Positions 51,901 to 61,694 are shown, counted from the stretch's first letter. The stretch is 64,000 nucleotides of DNA from Tenuibacillus multivorans (GCF_900103915.1 NZ_FNIG01000010.1:44287-108286), one strand, 5' to 3'. A program made the numbers and translations. Notes: generated by a model from the letters alone, not told the origin.

Positions 51901-53091
51901 GTGTCAAAGCAGAAAAAATTTCAAAATCTTTTGGAAATATTGTTGACGTCTACAAAATTAGGTTTGACTTCATTTGGAGGTCCAGTGGCGCATTTAGCTT
52001 ATTTTAAGGATGAATATATCGATCGCCGTAAATGGCTCGATGACAAAACGTACGCCGACATTATTGCGCTTTGTCAGTTTTTACCGGGTCCAGCAAGTAG
52101 TCAGGTAGGCATATCGATTGGGATGATGCGAGGCGGATTGTTGGGTGGACTAATATCGTGGTTCGGGTTCACGGTACCATCAATTATTGTATTAATCGTG
52201 TTTGCGATGATGTATCAAACCTTTAGCTTGGAAGATGCAGGTTTTATACACAGTTTAAAGATTGTAGCTGCAGCTGTAGTTTTACATGCTTTAATCGGAT
52301 TAGGTAAAAAGCTAACTCCAGATAAACCACGATTAGCAATGGCATTGGCTGCTGCTACGATTATGTTATTGTATCCGTCCGCATGGATGCAGATTTTAAT
52401 GATTATAGGGGCAGGTTTAATCGGGTTAAAATTATTTAAAGATAAAGCGGAATCCAAGGTTCAGCCATTTTCCATTAATATTTCAAAAAAGCTTGGTATT
52501 ACTTCCTTAGGTATTTTGATTAGTTTACTCATTTTACTACCAATCTTAAATAAAGTATCTGATCATCCTCTACTAAATATATTTGATATCTTTTTTAGAG
52601 TTGGGTCTCTAGTCTTTGGTGGGGGACATGTCGTACTACCCATGATTGAGCGGGAAGTTGTTCCAAATGGCTTATTATCTGCTAATGATTTTTTAGCTGG
52701 ATATGGCATGGCACAGGCCGTCCCAGGACCTTTATTTACGTTTTCTAGTTACCTCGGCACAATGATGGAAGGTATTATGGGAGCTATTGTCGCAACAATT
52801 GCAATATTTTTACCTTCATTCTTACTCATCATAGCGGCTTTACCATTTCTAAATGAATTACGGAAAAGAGCAACATTTCAGGGTGTCTTAATGGGGGTCA
52901 ATGCAAGTGTAGTAGGTATTTTATTAGCAGCATTTTACGATCCTGTTCTTAATAGCTCTATCTTTAGTACAGCAGACTTTGCCTTAGGTGTCATATTATT
53001 CGGTTTGCTAAATATTTGGAAATTCCCTGTGTGGCTAATTGTTATATTAGGTGTTGTAGGAGGCTATGTTATACAGTTTATAGTAATTTAA
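51901..53091 (+). CDS. chrA: chromate transporter ChrA, long form
   Basis: This 396-residue protein has two homologous halves, each starting with the ChrA motif: TKLGLTSFGGPVAHLAYF...ALCQFLPGPASSQVG, then FRVGSLVFGGGHVVLPMI...GYGMAQAVPGPLFTFSS. Ten or more membrane helices are expected. It exports chromate, or acts on sulfate-like oxyanions, with family-level confidence. It starts at GTG 51901 with GAAGGAGGAG upstream, in an operon with the PadR regulator, an arrangement seen in other Bacillus. Confidence 0.93.
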   Translation: MSKQKKFQNLLEILLTSTKLGLTSFGGPVAHLAYFKDEYIDRRKWLDDKTYADIIALCQFLPGPASSQVGISIGMMRGGLLGGLISWFGFTVPSIIVLIVFAMMYQTFSLEDAGFIHSLKIVAAAVVLHALIGLGKKLTPDKPRLAMALAAATIMLLYPSAWMQILMIIGAGLIGLKLFKDKAESKVQPFSINISKKLGITSLGILISLLILLPILNKVSDHPLLNIFDIFFRVGSLVFGGGHVVLPMIEREVVPNGLLSANDFLAGYGMAQAVPGPLFTFSSYLGTMMEGIMGAIVATIAIFLPSFLLIIAALPFLNELRKRATFQGVLMGVNASVVGILLAAFYDPVLNSSIFSTADFALGVILFGLLNIWKFPVWLIVILGVVGGYVIQFIVI

Positions 53092-53232
53092 TGAGAAGGA
53101 TTTGTTTTAACAAATCTGTTCTATAAAAACCCTTCTATATTTATAGGTTCAAATTTAAAATCAAATATTCCTCCTAACAAAATTACATTATTTACGTTAA
53201 ATTTTATATACATTACTCTGGCGATAGATTAT

Positions 53233-53826
53233 TTGCTAGATACGCAGTTAAATAGCCAGACGTTTAAATTAGAATGGATTCAAGCCATTCGTCGAACATT
53301 ATGGATATTTATTAAAAGTTATTATGAACATAGGAATGTAGATCAGTCAGATGACTTTTTTCTAATGGAGCAAAAGATAAATAGTCGGGTTGATGTGTTT
53401 CTAGATGAGTACTTTATAAGTTATTCCAAATACAAGGATTCACTGCTAAAACAACAAAAAGAGTTAGTTGATAAGCTTTCCGTTCCTATTATTCCGATCA
53501 ACGAATCGATTAGTATATTGCCGATTATTGGCTCAGTTGACTCGTATCGTGCGGAGATCATTGAAGAAAGAGTCCTTTCAGAAGTAGGTATCTCACGAAT
53601 CGAGACATTGATTATGGATTTATCAGGAATGGCAAATATGGAGTCCAATGTTGTTATTGAAATCATGAAAATTATAGATAGCATCTCTTTAATGGGATGT
53701 AAGACTGTTATTACTGGAATTAGAAAAGAAATTGTCCAAGATATAGCAAAATCAGGCATTACCTTTGATCAAGCTAAGACTCTAGCGACATTAAAACAGG
53801 CTCTTCATGAGTACATCATTCAGTAA
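53233..53826 (+). pseudogene. N-terminally truncated RsbR-type STAS protein
   Basis: From its middle on, the sequence follows RsbR of the stressosome: LLKQQKELVDKLSVPIIPINESISILPIIGSVDSYRAE, then LIMDLSGMANMES and CKTVITGIRKEIVQDIAKSGI. About 70 residues of the N-terminal globin-like domain are missing. The only start is TTG 53233, without a ribosome site, and the in-frame sequence upstream (from 53095) is open but unrelated. A serine sits at the first phospho-Thr position of B. subtilis RsbRA. It could be a broken paralogue or a short RsbR variant; the lack of a start signal favours the former. Confidence in the STAS call is high, in decay moderate. Confidence 0.6.
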
Positions 53827-53840
53827 TGACATAATGTCAT

Positions 53841-53868
53841 GACCTCGATTATCATTCGAGGTCTTTTT
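53841..53868 (+). terminator. terminator after the RsbR-like gene
   Basis: GACCTCGA pairs with TCGAGGTC and is followed by T5. Confidence 0.88.
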
Positions 53869-53978
53869 ATTTTCTACAAAATATATTAAAATGTGACAAA
53901 ATTTAAATAACTTGTGTTGCGAATTGTCAAAATTAATGGTACTTTTTATCTATATATACATAAAAGGTGGGGGAAAAC

Positions 53979-55736
53979 TTGAAGAAGCTTTTTCGCAACA
54001 AAAAGAAAGAGAAAATCGTTAAAACAAAAAAAGAGAAACAGTCATGGTGGCACAATATTAGTATTGGGAAAAAGTATGGACTAGTATCGGTTATTACGAT
54101 TTTATTATTTTTGATGGTTTCAGGAGCTATTTATTGGAGTTTACAAATAGCTAATGATCAGGTTGACGCGCAGGATCGCCGTAGCGAACGAGCAATTATG
54201 GTTGATGAAATGAATGCGTTGTTTTTACAAAAGGACTTAGTTGTTATTGACTATGTGAACTATAAGTCCAACGATTATCGAAATCAATATGAGACACTCG
54301 AACAGGAGTTTTCGGATTTAGTGAATCAGGTCAAACCGCGTTTAGATGGTGGACAGGTTGATCTAATGAATCAGATTTCAGCCAATAACGACGAGGTTAA
54401 TCAAATCTTTACTGAGGAAGTTGTCCCAGCTGTATCAGCAAGAGATGATAATGCTGCATTGTCTGCACGTTCTCAATTTGCAGTTGTTCGATCTGATACT
54501 CAGGAATTATTAAGTACATTACGTCAAACGATTGTTGATGATTATAATGAAGCCTATAATAATACGAAGCAAACCTTCGTGCAGGTTACAATTGCGCTTG
54601 GTAGTGGAATATTAGTCGCGGCTATTATATCCATTATTTTATTATGGTTCATTAGTCGTAATGTTAGAAGGAACATTAAGCAAGCCGTGTCAATGGCTGA
54701 TGAAATAGCGCAAGGTCATTTGGCTGTCAAAACTTTAGATTACAAAGGTAAAGATGAAATCGGGCAATTATCTCAATCCTTAAACGCTATGAAAGAGAAC
54801 TTAACCCATATTATTAATGATGTGACGGAGGCTTCAGAATCAGTCTCTAGTCAAAGTTATCAGTTAACCCAATCTTCAACTGAAGTACGAGAGGGTAGCG
54901 AACAAATCGCTTCAACCATGCAGGAGCTTTCATCTGGTTCAGATAATCAGGCACAGAGTGCTTCGAATATTTCTGAAATGATGGAAAGCTTTTTACAAAA
55001 GGTAGAGCGTTCATATAAAAATGGTGATCACGTGGCGCAAGAGTCTGATTCTGTTTTAGCTTTAACAGAAGAAGGTCGCGACAAAATGATGGCCTCAACG
55101 GAACAAATGAAGCGAATCCATGCCATTGTTGAAGATGCCGTGTCGAAGGTTAAAGGCTTAGATGAGCAATCACAAGAAATTTCTAAACTAGTGGAAGTTA
55201 TTCAAGATATCGCGGAACAAACGAACCTATTAGCCTTAAACGCAGCTATTGAAGCGGCTCGAGCGGGTGAGCATGGAAAAGGCTTTGCAGTAGTTGCAGA
55301 TGAAGTAAGGAAACTTGCTGAACAAGTAGCGGATTCAGTTGGAGATATTACCAAGATTGTGAGAAACATTCAATCCGAGTCAGCTCAGGTAACCAACTCA
55401 TTAGAATCTGGTTATGAAGAAGTCGAACAAGGTGCAGATCAATTGGAGAGTACTCAGTCTACATTTGACCAAATTAATGAATCCGTTAATCAGGTAACAA
55501 GTAAAGTACAGGAGATTTCCGCTAACATGAAGGACGTACTTGATGACAGTGTTAGGACGAATCAATCAGTTGAAGAGATTGCCTCTATTTCTGAAGAATC
55601 AGCTGCAGGTATTGAAGAGACAGCAGCAACGGTTGAAGAGGCCAATAGCTCAATGGAGGAAGTATCCAAAGCTGCAGAAGAATTATCTCAACTAGCTGAA
55701 AAATTGAATGGGCAAGTCAAACAATTCAAAATATAA
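53979..55736 (+). CDS. methyl-accepting chemotaxis protein
   Basis: This 585-residue receptor has a basic N-terminus, helix 1 (about 35-55) and an outer four-helix-bundle domain (about 56-205) containing a [10 protein letters not shown] segment. Helix 2 follows (about 206-230), then a HAMP domain ([14 protein letters not shown]...[19 protein letters not shown]) and the signalling domain, with the invariant tip [39 protein letters not shown]. The ligand is unknown. The start is TTG 53979 after AAAGGTGGGGG; GTG 53967 lies inside that site. It is a single-gene unit with its own terminator. Confidence 0.94.
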   Translation: MKKLFRNKKKEKIVKTKKEKQSWWHNISIGKKYGLVSVITILLFLMVSGAIYWSLQIANDQVDAQDRRSERAIMVDEMNALFLQKDLVVIDYVNYKSNDYRNQYETLEQEFSDLVNQVKPRLDGGQVDLMNQISANNDEVNQIFTEEVVPAVSARDDNAALSARSQFAVVRSDTQELLSTLRQTIVDDYNEAYNNTKQTFVQVTIALGSGILVAAIISIILLWFISRNVRRNIKQAVSMADEIAQGHLAVKTLDYKGKDEIGQLSQSLNAMKENLTHIINDVTEASESVSSQSYQLTQSSTEVREGSEQIASTMQELSSGSDNQAQSASNISEMMESFLQKVERSYKNGDHVAQESDSVLALTEEGRDKMMASTEQMKRIHAIVEDAVSKVKGLDEQSQEISKLVEVIQDIAEQTNLLALNAAIEAARAGEHGKGFAVVADEVRKLAEQVADSVGDITKIVRNIQSESAQVTNSLESGYEEVEQGADQLESTQSTFDQINESVNQVTSKVQEISANMKDVLDDSVRTNQSVEEIASISEESAAGIEETAATVEEANSSMEEVSKAAEELSQLAEKLNGQVKQFKI

Positions 55737-55750
55737 TTATGGTAAAATAA

Positions 55751-55784
55751 AAAGGACTGCTTGATTTGGGCAGTCCTTTTTAAA
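55751..55784 (+). terminator. terminator after the chemoreceptor gene
   Basis: AAAGGACTGC pairs with GCAGTCCTTT and is followed by T and A residues. Confidence 0.9.
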
Positions 55785-55815
55785 ATAATAGAAATAATAG
55801 GGGTGATCAGATCAT

Positions 55816-56610
55816 ATGAGAATTGTTTCTTTATGCCCAAGTAATACCGAAATTTTAGCCTATTTAGATTTAATGGATCAGGTTGTAGGTGTCGATAATG
55901 ATTCAGACTGGCCTGATGCTGTTAAAGATATTCCAAAGGTTGGGCGAGATTTGAATATTGATATCGAAAAGGTCATAGAACTAGAGCCTGATTTGATTTT
56001 AGCCTCCTTAAGTGTTCCGGGCATGGAGAAGAATATTGAAAAATTAGACGCTCATCAATTGCCATATATTATTTTAAATCCAAATTCATTAGATGAAATT
56101 GCAGATGATATATTAACGGTTGGAAAGTATACCCACCAAGAAAATCATGCCAAGACGGTTTATGATAAGTATTACCAGACATTAAATTCATATAAAAAAC
56201 TGGCTGAACAGATTCCGAAGAAAAAACGAATATATTGGGAATGGTGGCCCAAGCCCATTTTTACACCCGGAGGTCAAAATTGGTTGACTTACATTAGTGA
56301 ATTAGCAGGTGCTGAAAACATTTTTTCGGATATCAATCAAGCTAGTGTTCAAACGGAGTGGAAAGAAGTCATTGATCGTAATCCAGATGAAATTTGTATG
56401 GTCTGGGTTGGTGTACAAGAAAAGAAAATGAATCCAGAACTAATACGAAAACGCGAGGATTCAGAAAAAATTAAAGCGATCCAGTATGATGATGTTCATG
56501 TTTTAGAAGAGTACTTGTATTGTCGGCCGTCACCAAGACTTTTAGAAGGGTTAAAAAAATTGGCCTATCTGTTACATCCGACATATTTTCCAAATCATAA
56601 TTCAAGCTAG
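55816..56610 (+). CDS. BtuF-like cobalamin-binding protein without signal peptide
   Basis: This 264-residue protein has the helical-backbone fold of cobalamin/iron-siderophore binding proteins: IVSLCPSNTEILAYLDLMDQVVGVDNDSDWP, LEPDLILA, IYWEWWPKPIFTPGGQNWL and VLEEYLYCRPSPRLLEGL. There is no N-terminal signal or lipobox, so it would stay inside the cell, unlike transport BtuF. Similar short proteins are annotated as cobalamin-binding in other Bacillaceae. No permease or ATPase partner is adjacent; azlCD follows. The role is uncertain. Confidence 0.8.
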   Translation: MRIVSLCPSNTEILAYLDLMDQVVGVDNDSDWPDAVKDIPKVGRDLNIDIEKVIELEPDLILASLSVPGMEKNIEKLDAHQLPYIILNPNSLDEIADDILTVGKYTHQENHAKTVYDKYYQTLNSYKKLAEQIPKKKRIYWEWWPKPIFTPGGQNWLTYISELAGAENIFSDINQASVQTEWKEVIDRNPDEICMVWVGVQEKKMNPELIRKREDSEKIKAIQYDDVHVLEEYLYCRPSPRLLEGLKKLAYLLHPTYFPNHNSS

Positions 56611-56627
56611 AGAGAAGGTCATACAAG

Positions 56628-57374
56628 ATGGAGCATGTTCAAACGTTAACAGAAGAAGAATTCAGTAAACAGACAGCGATTAAAAAAGGATTAGTCGCAG
56701 GATTTCCGATCTTTTTAGGTTATTTACCAATTGCTATAGCATACGGTGTTTTAGCAAAAGAATCGGGCTTATCGACTATGGAAACCACGATGATGAGTGT
56801 GCTCGTATTTGCTGGAGCCTCTCAATTAATGGCCGCTGGATTATTTGCAAGTGGTGCCATGTTTGTCGAAATCGTCATAGCTACGTTTGTTTTGAATTTT
56901 AGACATTTTATTATGAGCATGTCATTTATGAATAAGGCTAAGGACTTTCCTGTTCGGTGGAAATTCCTTTTATCACTCGGCTTAACCGATGAGACATTTG
57001 CCGTGTCATCTTTGCATGGAGGTAAAGCCAAACATAAATATGGGACCTTATTTTACTTAGCTTTAATTTTATTCGCATATATTGGCTGGATCCTCGGAAG
57101 TTTAGCAGGAGCGTTATTAGGTGACATTATCCCTACGGCTATAAGTCAAAGTATGGGGATAGCCTTATATGCGATGTTTATTGGGCTACTTGCTCCTTCA
57201 GTAAAAAAGGAATGGCGAATAGGGATCATTGCAGCTTTTAGCATGTTGATTAATTATATATTATACGAGCCTCTAGGTTTTAAGGATCAACAGGAAGGCT
57301 GGGCTATTGTTATTTCGACCATTATCGGAAGTTTATTAGGTATTTTCTTACTGAAGGAGGATGATGAATCATGA
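56628..57374 (+). CDS. azlC: AzlC-family branched-chain amino acid exporter subunit
   Basis: This 248-residue membrane protein has the AzlC features: KKGLVAGFPIFLGYLPIAIAYGVLAKESGLS, FAGASQLMAAGL, LNFRHFIMSMS and LTDETFAVS. With AzlD it exports branched-chain amino acids and related analogues. GAGAGAAGG lies upstream. Its last four bases (ATGA) overlap the start of azlD, the usual coupling for this pair. Confidence 0.93.
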   Translation: MEHVQTLTEEEFSKQTAIKKGLVAGFPIFLGYLPIAIAYGVLAKESGLSTMETTMMSVLVFAGASQLMAAGLFASGAMFVEIVIATFVLNFRHFIMSMSFMNKAKDFPVRWKFLLSLGLTDETFAVSSLHGGKAKHKYGTLFYLALILFAYIGWILGSLAGALLGDIIPTAISQSMGIALYAMFIGLLAPSVKKEWRIGIIAAFSMLINYILYEPLGFKDQQEGWAIVISTIIGSLLGIFLLKEDDES

Positions 57375-57664
57375 TTATCGCAACCATTATTGGTATGGCT
57401 ATTGTCACCATGGTTCCTCGTTTTCTCCCAGCTTTTATCATGAATGGCTTAACACTTAAACCATGGGTGAATAGATGGCTAAATGCTATTCCTTTTGCTG
57501 CTTTAGGCGCTTTAATCTTCCCAGGAATTATGTATGTCATTGATGACAGACCATTAATTGGTATTTTGGGAGGAGTCGTGGCAGCAGTTATTGCACTATT
57601 TAATGTGAATGTTATTTTTGCTGTGATTGGTTCAATCTTGACCGTTTATTTATTGACAATGTAA
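57371..57664 (+). CDS. azlD: AzlD-family transporter subunit
   Basis: This 97-residue protein has three or four helices, with MVPRFLPAFIMNGLTLKPWVNRWLNAIPFAALGALIFPG matching AzlD. It works with AzlC, which it overlaps by four bases. The next gene begins a few bases after its stop, so the GNAT gene may be in the same transcript. Confidence 0.92.
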   Translation: MIIATIIGMAIVTMVPRFLPAFIMNGLTLKPWVNRWLNAIPFAALGALIFPGIMYVIDDRPLIGILGGVVAAVIALFNVNVIFAVIGSILTVYLLTM

Positions 57665-57682
57665 AAGAAAGTGGGATATGTG

Positions 57683-58231
57683 ATGCTTTTTATTAGAGAG
57701 GCTACAAGAGATGATGCAGAACAAATTGCCAACATTCACGACCAGACGTGGCGACTAACATATGAATCACTTATAGATGATGAGGATTTGAAGCAAGTCA
57801 TGACATTGGATCATCGAAGGGTTATGTGGGAAACGATGTTGTCTTCTAACAAGGTTAATCAATATGTTTTTGTAGCAGAAGAAGATGATGGTAAGTTGGT
57901 TGGCTTTATTTCTGGTGGCTTAGAGCGAACAAAAAACTTTGATTATGAAGTGGAGATATATGATATTTATGTTTTAAAGGAATATCAGAAACAAAGCGTT
58001 GGTCAAAGGCTACTAGAAGAGTTTGTTAGACAATGTTTAAAGGATGGTTATAAGTCCTTATTAGTTTGGATTTTGACTAACAATCCATACGGTCAGTTTT
58101 ACGTTCGATTCGGTGCTCAAAAAGTAGAGGCTGAAAATGTTACGATTGGACACGGCACTTATGAAGAAACGGCCTATGGTTGGTCGAACATACAAACATT
58201 AGCGGACCAATTAATGGAGTTGCCTAAATAA
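57683..58231 (+). CDS. GNAT-family N-acetyltransferase
   Basis: This protein of about 182 residues opens with FIREATRDDAEQIANIHDQTWRLTYESL. The acetyl-CoA site is IYDIYVLKEYQKQSVGQRLLEEFV, where the usual Q/RxxGxG/A loop reads QKQSVGQ, and LLVWILTNNPYGQFYVRFGAQ completes the fold. The substrate is unknown. I prefer ATG 57683; GTG 57671 and GTG 57680 are alternatives. It is last in the azlCD run. Confidence 0.85.
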   Translation: MLFIREATRDDAEQIANIHDQTWRLTYESLIDDEDLKQVMTLDHRRVMWETMLSSNKVNQYVFVAEEDDGKLVGFISGGLERTKNFDYEVEIYDIYVLKEYQKQSVGQRLLEEFVRQCLKDGYKSLLVWILTNNPYGQFYVRFGAQKVEAENVTIGHGTYEETAYGWSNIQTLADQLMELPK

Positions 58232-58644
58232 AAATTTTAGGGGGTCATTAATGTTGGTTGGGAACCTTGAGTCTTGAGGTTAGGTGACCTAAACAATATG
58301 TTGAACTTGAACCCGACATAAATTAGGATATTATCTTGGAAAAAGGGTTACTGCCTACTGGTTAAAGACGTTGTTAAATCCCTTACCTTAACCAAAAGGT
58401 CCGATCCATCTTCGGAACGGCTGACGTATCAAGTGAATTTTTTAAAAAAGTCAATAGAAAAAGGAACGCATGTTTGGTATAATAAAAACAATAGCAATTA
58501 TATACAGCAAGGTTGCTTACCACACTGCCTTTATGACCATAAGTGGCTATTCACTAGAAAAATCCAAACATATGAATTGACACTCGGCTATTATATGGTA
58601 ATCATCATCGAATTGCTATATAATACTCATAGGAGAGTGGGCCC
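58232..58644. other. 413-base gap without a supported gene
   Basis: No gene is supported here. A 76-codon frame at 58433 has no ribosome site or family likeness. A TTAGGTGACCTAA near-palindrome lies at about 58275-58287. A TTGACA hexamer at 58577-58582 and TATATAAT at 58617-58624 could contribute to a promoter for the next gene, but their mutual spacing is not canonical. Confidence 0.5.
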
Positions 58645-59076
58645 ATGGAACAACAAATTCTAAAGGTTCTCAAGGAAATTCAGACTGAACAGAAACAATT
58701 TAGGGATGAACAAAAGCAGTTCAGGGAAGAATTGACGGGAATTCGGGATGAACAAAAGCAGTTCAGGGAAGAATTGACGGGAATTCGGGATGAACAAAAG
58801 CAGTTCAGAGAAGAATTGACGGGAATTCGGAATGAACAAAAGCAGTTCAGAGAAGAATTGACGGAACTTCGAACTGACCAAAAACAATTCAGAGAAGAAG
58901 TAAGGTCAGAATTTAGGGAAGTTAAACATGATATTAAACGAATTGATGAGAAGCTTGATTTACTGACTAAACAAACTAGTAATGCAATCATTGAGCATCA
59001 TAGCAATCAAATAACATTTCTAAAAGATAAAGTTTTTGAATTAGAAGAAGAAATGTATAAAATCAAGAAAAGGTAA
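58645..59076 (+). CDS. coiled-coil protein with 14-residue tandem repeats
   Basis: This 143-residue protein has repeats of the 14-mer RDEQKQFREELTGI: three near-identical copies, then RNEQKQFREELTEL and RTDQKQFREEVRSE, preceded by a partial copy. Heptads run through them, giving one long charged coiled coil, followed by an EVKHDIKRIDEKLDLLTKQ tail that is also helical. The DNA repeat is 42 bp. Copy number may vary between strains. Related repeat coiled coils are common in Bacillaceae without known function. AGGAGAGTGG precedes ATG and a terminator follows. Confidence 0.8.
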   Translation: MEQQILKVLKEIQTEQKQFRDEQKQFREELTGIRDEQKQFREELTGIRDEQKQFREELTGIRNEQKQFREELTELRTDQKQFREEVRSEFREVKHDIKRIDEKLDLLTKQTSNAIIEHHSNQITFLKDKVFELEEEMYKIKKR

Positions 59077-59084
59077 AAACACTG

Positions 59085-59111
59085 GCACTGGAATAACCAG
59101 TGCATTTTTTT
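59085..59111 (+). terminator. terminator after the coiled-coil gene
   Basis: GCACTGG pairs with CCAGTGC around AATAA and is followed by ATTTTTTT. Confidence 0.9.
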
Positions 59112-59253
59112 ATGTTGATTAAAGCTGAAGCCCCTATAACAAGAGGTTCTGATCGTAAATTTAGACAAAATTTTTATTTTTTTAAAATAACCCCCAAAAA
59201 TGATATCCTCTTGCTCGTAGTTTATGAGTGAATTTAGTAAAAGAGGTGATTAG

Positions 59254-60267
59254 GTGAAGCGCAATAAATTTTTTCATTTATTGACAGCAGGTACATTAAC
59301 AACATCATTGGTATTAGCCCCACTAAGTATTACTGCTGATGAACATGAAGACGAAGAAGATCAACAACAAGATGTAGAAGTTGAAGAGGAAACGACCTTA
59401 GAAGCAAAATTATTTTCTTATTACGTTAAAGTTTCTGACCAGTTGTCATTAGCTTTAGAGGAAGAAGACTCGGAGCGTTTGGAATTATTGTTAGATTGGT
59501 CACTACAACAAATTGAAGAAGCTCAAGCTCTTTATGATGAAGGTCATGTAGAGCAAGCTGATGAGATTCTAGAAGAAGCTTTAACAGTTATGGAGGAAGC
59601 TGAATCTTCTGATGGAACGGACGAAGAGGATTCAGAGGAAGAAGAAAACGAGGAATCGTCTGACGAAGAGGAAAATAATGAAGATGAGTCTTCCGTTGAC
59701 GAAGAAAATTCAGATGAGGAAGAATCTGACGACGAGGAACAAGAAGAAAGAGATGAAGCTGAAGAAGAAACAAAGGTCGTCGGTCAAAATGTCATTTCAC
59801 TTGCTATAAATATGGAAAAAGTGAAAAACCCAGTTGCTAAAGCAGCATTAAAACGAAATATTGAGCGTTCATTAGCTCGATTAGAAGTAAAATATGACGA
59901 TTTATCCGCATTATATGAAAGATTAAATGAAATTACGGATGAATTTACTGTTGAAGAAGATGAAGATTCAGAAGAAAATTCTGATGAAAATACTGAAGAA
60001 GATACAACCGAAGAAGAGTCTTCTGATGACGAAAGTTCAGATGAAGATTCTGATGAAGAAGAATCAACTGAAGATGAAAATGCAGATAAAGATGAAGAAG
60101 TTCGCGTAGAAATTGATCGCGAAGAGAACTTTAATGTTCATCCTTCTCAAAATGGAAAATCTAAACCATCTTTCGGTAAAAACAAAGCGAAAGATAAAGG
60201 AAACAACGGAAAAGGCAACAATGGAAAAGCTAAGGGCAAAGGTCATGGAAAAGGCCCTAATCACTAA
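59254..60267 (+). CDS. secreted acidic DUF5667-like protein
   Basis: This 337-residue protein has a signal peptide (about 1-28, ...LSITADEHE). A helical DUF5667-like region (about 48-115, [20 protein letters not shown]) is followed by a Glu/Asp/Ser tract (about 117-175), a second helical stretch ([21 protein letters not shown]), another acidic tract (about 230-280) and a basic Gly/Lys/Asn tail. The strong charge split, acid middle and basic end, could bind cations or wall polymers, but this is inference. It starts at GTG after AAAGAGGTG. The low-complexity tracts open several shadow frames. Confidence 0.75.
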   Translation: MKRNKFFHLLTAGTLTTSLVLAPLSITADEHEDEEDQQQDVEVEEETTLEAKLFSYYVKVSDQLSLALEEEDSERLELLLDWSLQQIEEAQALYDEGHVEQADEILEEALTVMEEAESSDGTDEEDSEEEENEESSDEEENNEDESSVDEENSDEEESDDEEQEERDEAEEETKVVGQNVISLAINMEKVKNPVAKAALKRNIERSLARLEVKYDDLSALYERLNEITDEFTVEEDEDSEENSDENTEEDTTEEESSDDESSDEDSDEEESTEDENADKDEEVRVEIDREENFNVHPSQNGKSKPSFGKNKAKDKGNNGKGNNGKAKGKGHGKGPNH

Positions 60268-60330
60268 TTATGTTGAACTCTTCGCTTCTTAGCGAAGTTC
60301 ATATACACCTCTCTCCCAACAAGAGGCTTA

Positions 60331-60367
60331 TCCCTGACATGTAAAAGCATGTCGGGGAATTTTTTTA
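60331..60367 (+). terminator. terminator after the DUF5667-like gene
   Basis: CCCTGACATG pairs with CATGTCGGGG and is followed by AATTTTTTT. Another hairpin (GAACTCTTCGCT/AGCGAAGTTC, about 60273-60300) lies just upstream. Confidence 0.85.
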
Positions 60368-60446
60368 GTAAAAATTTCTGAATATTATTGCAATTATGTT
60401 GGTTTTTTTATTATAATAGAAAAAAGGGAGTAAGGGGGAAGAAAAG

Positions 60447-60686
60447 ATGAAAAAACAAGTAACCTCTTATGTGCTCATTAAATATCAATTTCCAAAACGG
60501 GTAGCCATTAAAGCTAAAAGGGAAATACCATATGAAATTAAACTTGCTGCACGCTTAGTGTTAGATGAATTAGTTTTCAAATGGAATAAAAATACTTTGG
60601 AAAAGAAAATAAATAAAGCAATAGATGAAGAAGATTATCAAGCATTTGACAAATTAAGTAAAGAATACACAAAATATCTAAAATAA
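60447..60686 (+). CDS. IDEAL-domain protein
   Basis: This 79-residue cytosolic protein has AARLVLDELVFKWNKNTLEKKINKAIDEEDYQAFDKLSKEYTKYL, the IDEAL domain seen in YpiB/YqeI-type Firmicutes proteins and in some ComK-pathway regulators. The basic N-terminus (VTSYVLIKYQFPKRVAIKAKR) has no recognised domain. Its function is unknown. AAGGGGGAAG precedes ATG, and it is monocistronic with its own terminator. Confidence 0.78.
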   Translation: MKKQVTSYVLIKYQFPKRVAIKAKREIPYEIKLAARLVLDELVFKWNKNTLEKKINKAIDEEDYQAFDKLSKEYTKYLK

Positions 60687-60695
60687 TTGAGCCGA

Positions 60696-60727
60696 TAAAG
60701 CTGCCTCTTTAAGAGGTAGCTTTTTCT
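60696..60727 (+). terminator. terminator after the IDEAL gene
   Basis: AAAGCTGCCTCTT pairs with AAGAGGTAGCTTT (one G-T pair) and leads into a T-run. Confidence 0.9.
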
Positions 60728-60837
60728 GTAAGATTAAAAGAAAAAAGTCATAAAAACAGGAAAAATGTCTTTGGTCAGTATTTTATATCCGTGTTACCAT
60801 AATGATAGAACTAAGAGATGAATGGGGATACAGAGAC

Positions 60838-61656
60838 ATGAAACGATTAATCATCATAGCATCAAGTGTATTAATTATGACTGGTTGTAACCAAGATACA
60901 GCTGAAACATTAAAAAGTGATTTTTTAACTCAAGCTGATCTTGTGGTAGAGGGTAAAGAAACACTTCAGACTAATCAGCTTGAGGATAATGAAACAGATA
61001 TGAATGAAGAGGAGCAAGAAAACAATCCGACTGATGAATCAAGTGAAAGAAACGAACCAGAAGACAACGCTATTATTGTTGAGGATCCACATGCCTTAGA
61101 TGTTGTCGTTAATAAAGTACGGCGTTTGCCAAAGGGTTTTGTTCCAAAAAATTTAGTTGAACCACAAGTGCCTTTTAATGCTAGTGAAGGTAACCCTAAA
61201 CGTCTGTTACGAGAAGAAGCTGCCAATGCTTTAGAAGAGTTATTTGCAGCAGCTAAAGAAGAAGGCTTTGATCTAGTGGCGCAATCTGGATATCGATCCA
61301 TTGAGCGTCAGATTGAATTATATAATTGGTATGTCGAAAATTATGGTCAAGATTGGGTCGATCAATATTCTGCAGTTCCGGGTCATAGTGAACATCATAC
61401 CGGTTTAACAATGGATATTACCTCTGATGTTGTTGCGATGGAATTAGTTGAAGCGTTTGGAGAGACAGAGCCAGGTCAATGGGTGGAAGAGCACGCTCAT
61501 GAGTATGGTTTTGTTATCCGTTATCCAAAAGGTAAAAGCGATATAACTGGTTACAGTTATGAGCCTTGGCACTTAAGATATTTTGGTGTCGAAACAGCTA
61601 CTGACATCTATGAATCAGGTGTAACAGTTGAAGAGTATTATGGGTTTGTTGAGTAA
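60838..61656 (+). CDS. VanY-type D-alanyl-D-alanine carboxypeptidase lipoprotein
   Basis: From ATG 60838 the protein has 272 residues with a lipoprotein signal (IMTGC, Cys about 17) and an acidic linker (about 35-75). The M15B peptidase domain carries SGYRSIERQIELY, the zinc site HSEHHTGLTMDI (His and Asp) and EPWHLRYFG (the second His and catalytic region). It trims the terminal D-Ala of peptidoglycan pentapeptides at the cell surface. The open frame begins 12 codons earlier without a site. No vancomycin-resistance genes are near, so a housekeeping or sporulation role is more likely. Confidence 0.92.
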   Translation: MKRLIIIASSVLIMTGCNQDTAETLKSDFLTQADLVVEGKETLQTNQLEDNETDMNEEEQENNPTDESSERNEPEDNAIIVEDPHALDVVVNKVRRLPKGFVPKNLVEPQVPFNASEGNPKRLLREEAANALEELFAAAKEEGFDLVAQSGYRSIERQIELYNWYVENYGQDWVDQYSAVPGHSEHHTGLTMDITSDVVAMELVEAFGETEPGQWVEEHAHEYGFVIRYPKGKSDITGYSYEPWHLRYFGVETATDIYESGVTVEEYYGFVE

Positions 61657-61661
61657 TTAGG

Positions 61662-61694
61662 TTGGAGGTCAAATGATGGGCCTCCAATTTTTTA
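61662..61694 (+). terminator. terminator after the VanY-like gene
   Basis: TTGGAGG pairs with CCTCCAA around TCAAATGATGGG and is followed by T6. Confidence 0.85.

Noticed and set aside
58433..58663. 76-codon frame ahead of the coiled-coil gene
   Set aside because: It has no ribosome site, irregular composition and overlap with the next gene's start.
58660..58991. Two minus-strand open frames opposite the coiled-coil gene
   Set aside because: They are reverse readings of the 42-bp repeats; neither has start signals.
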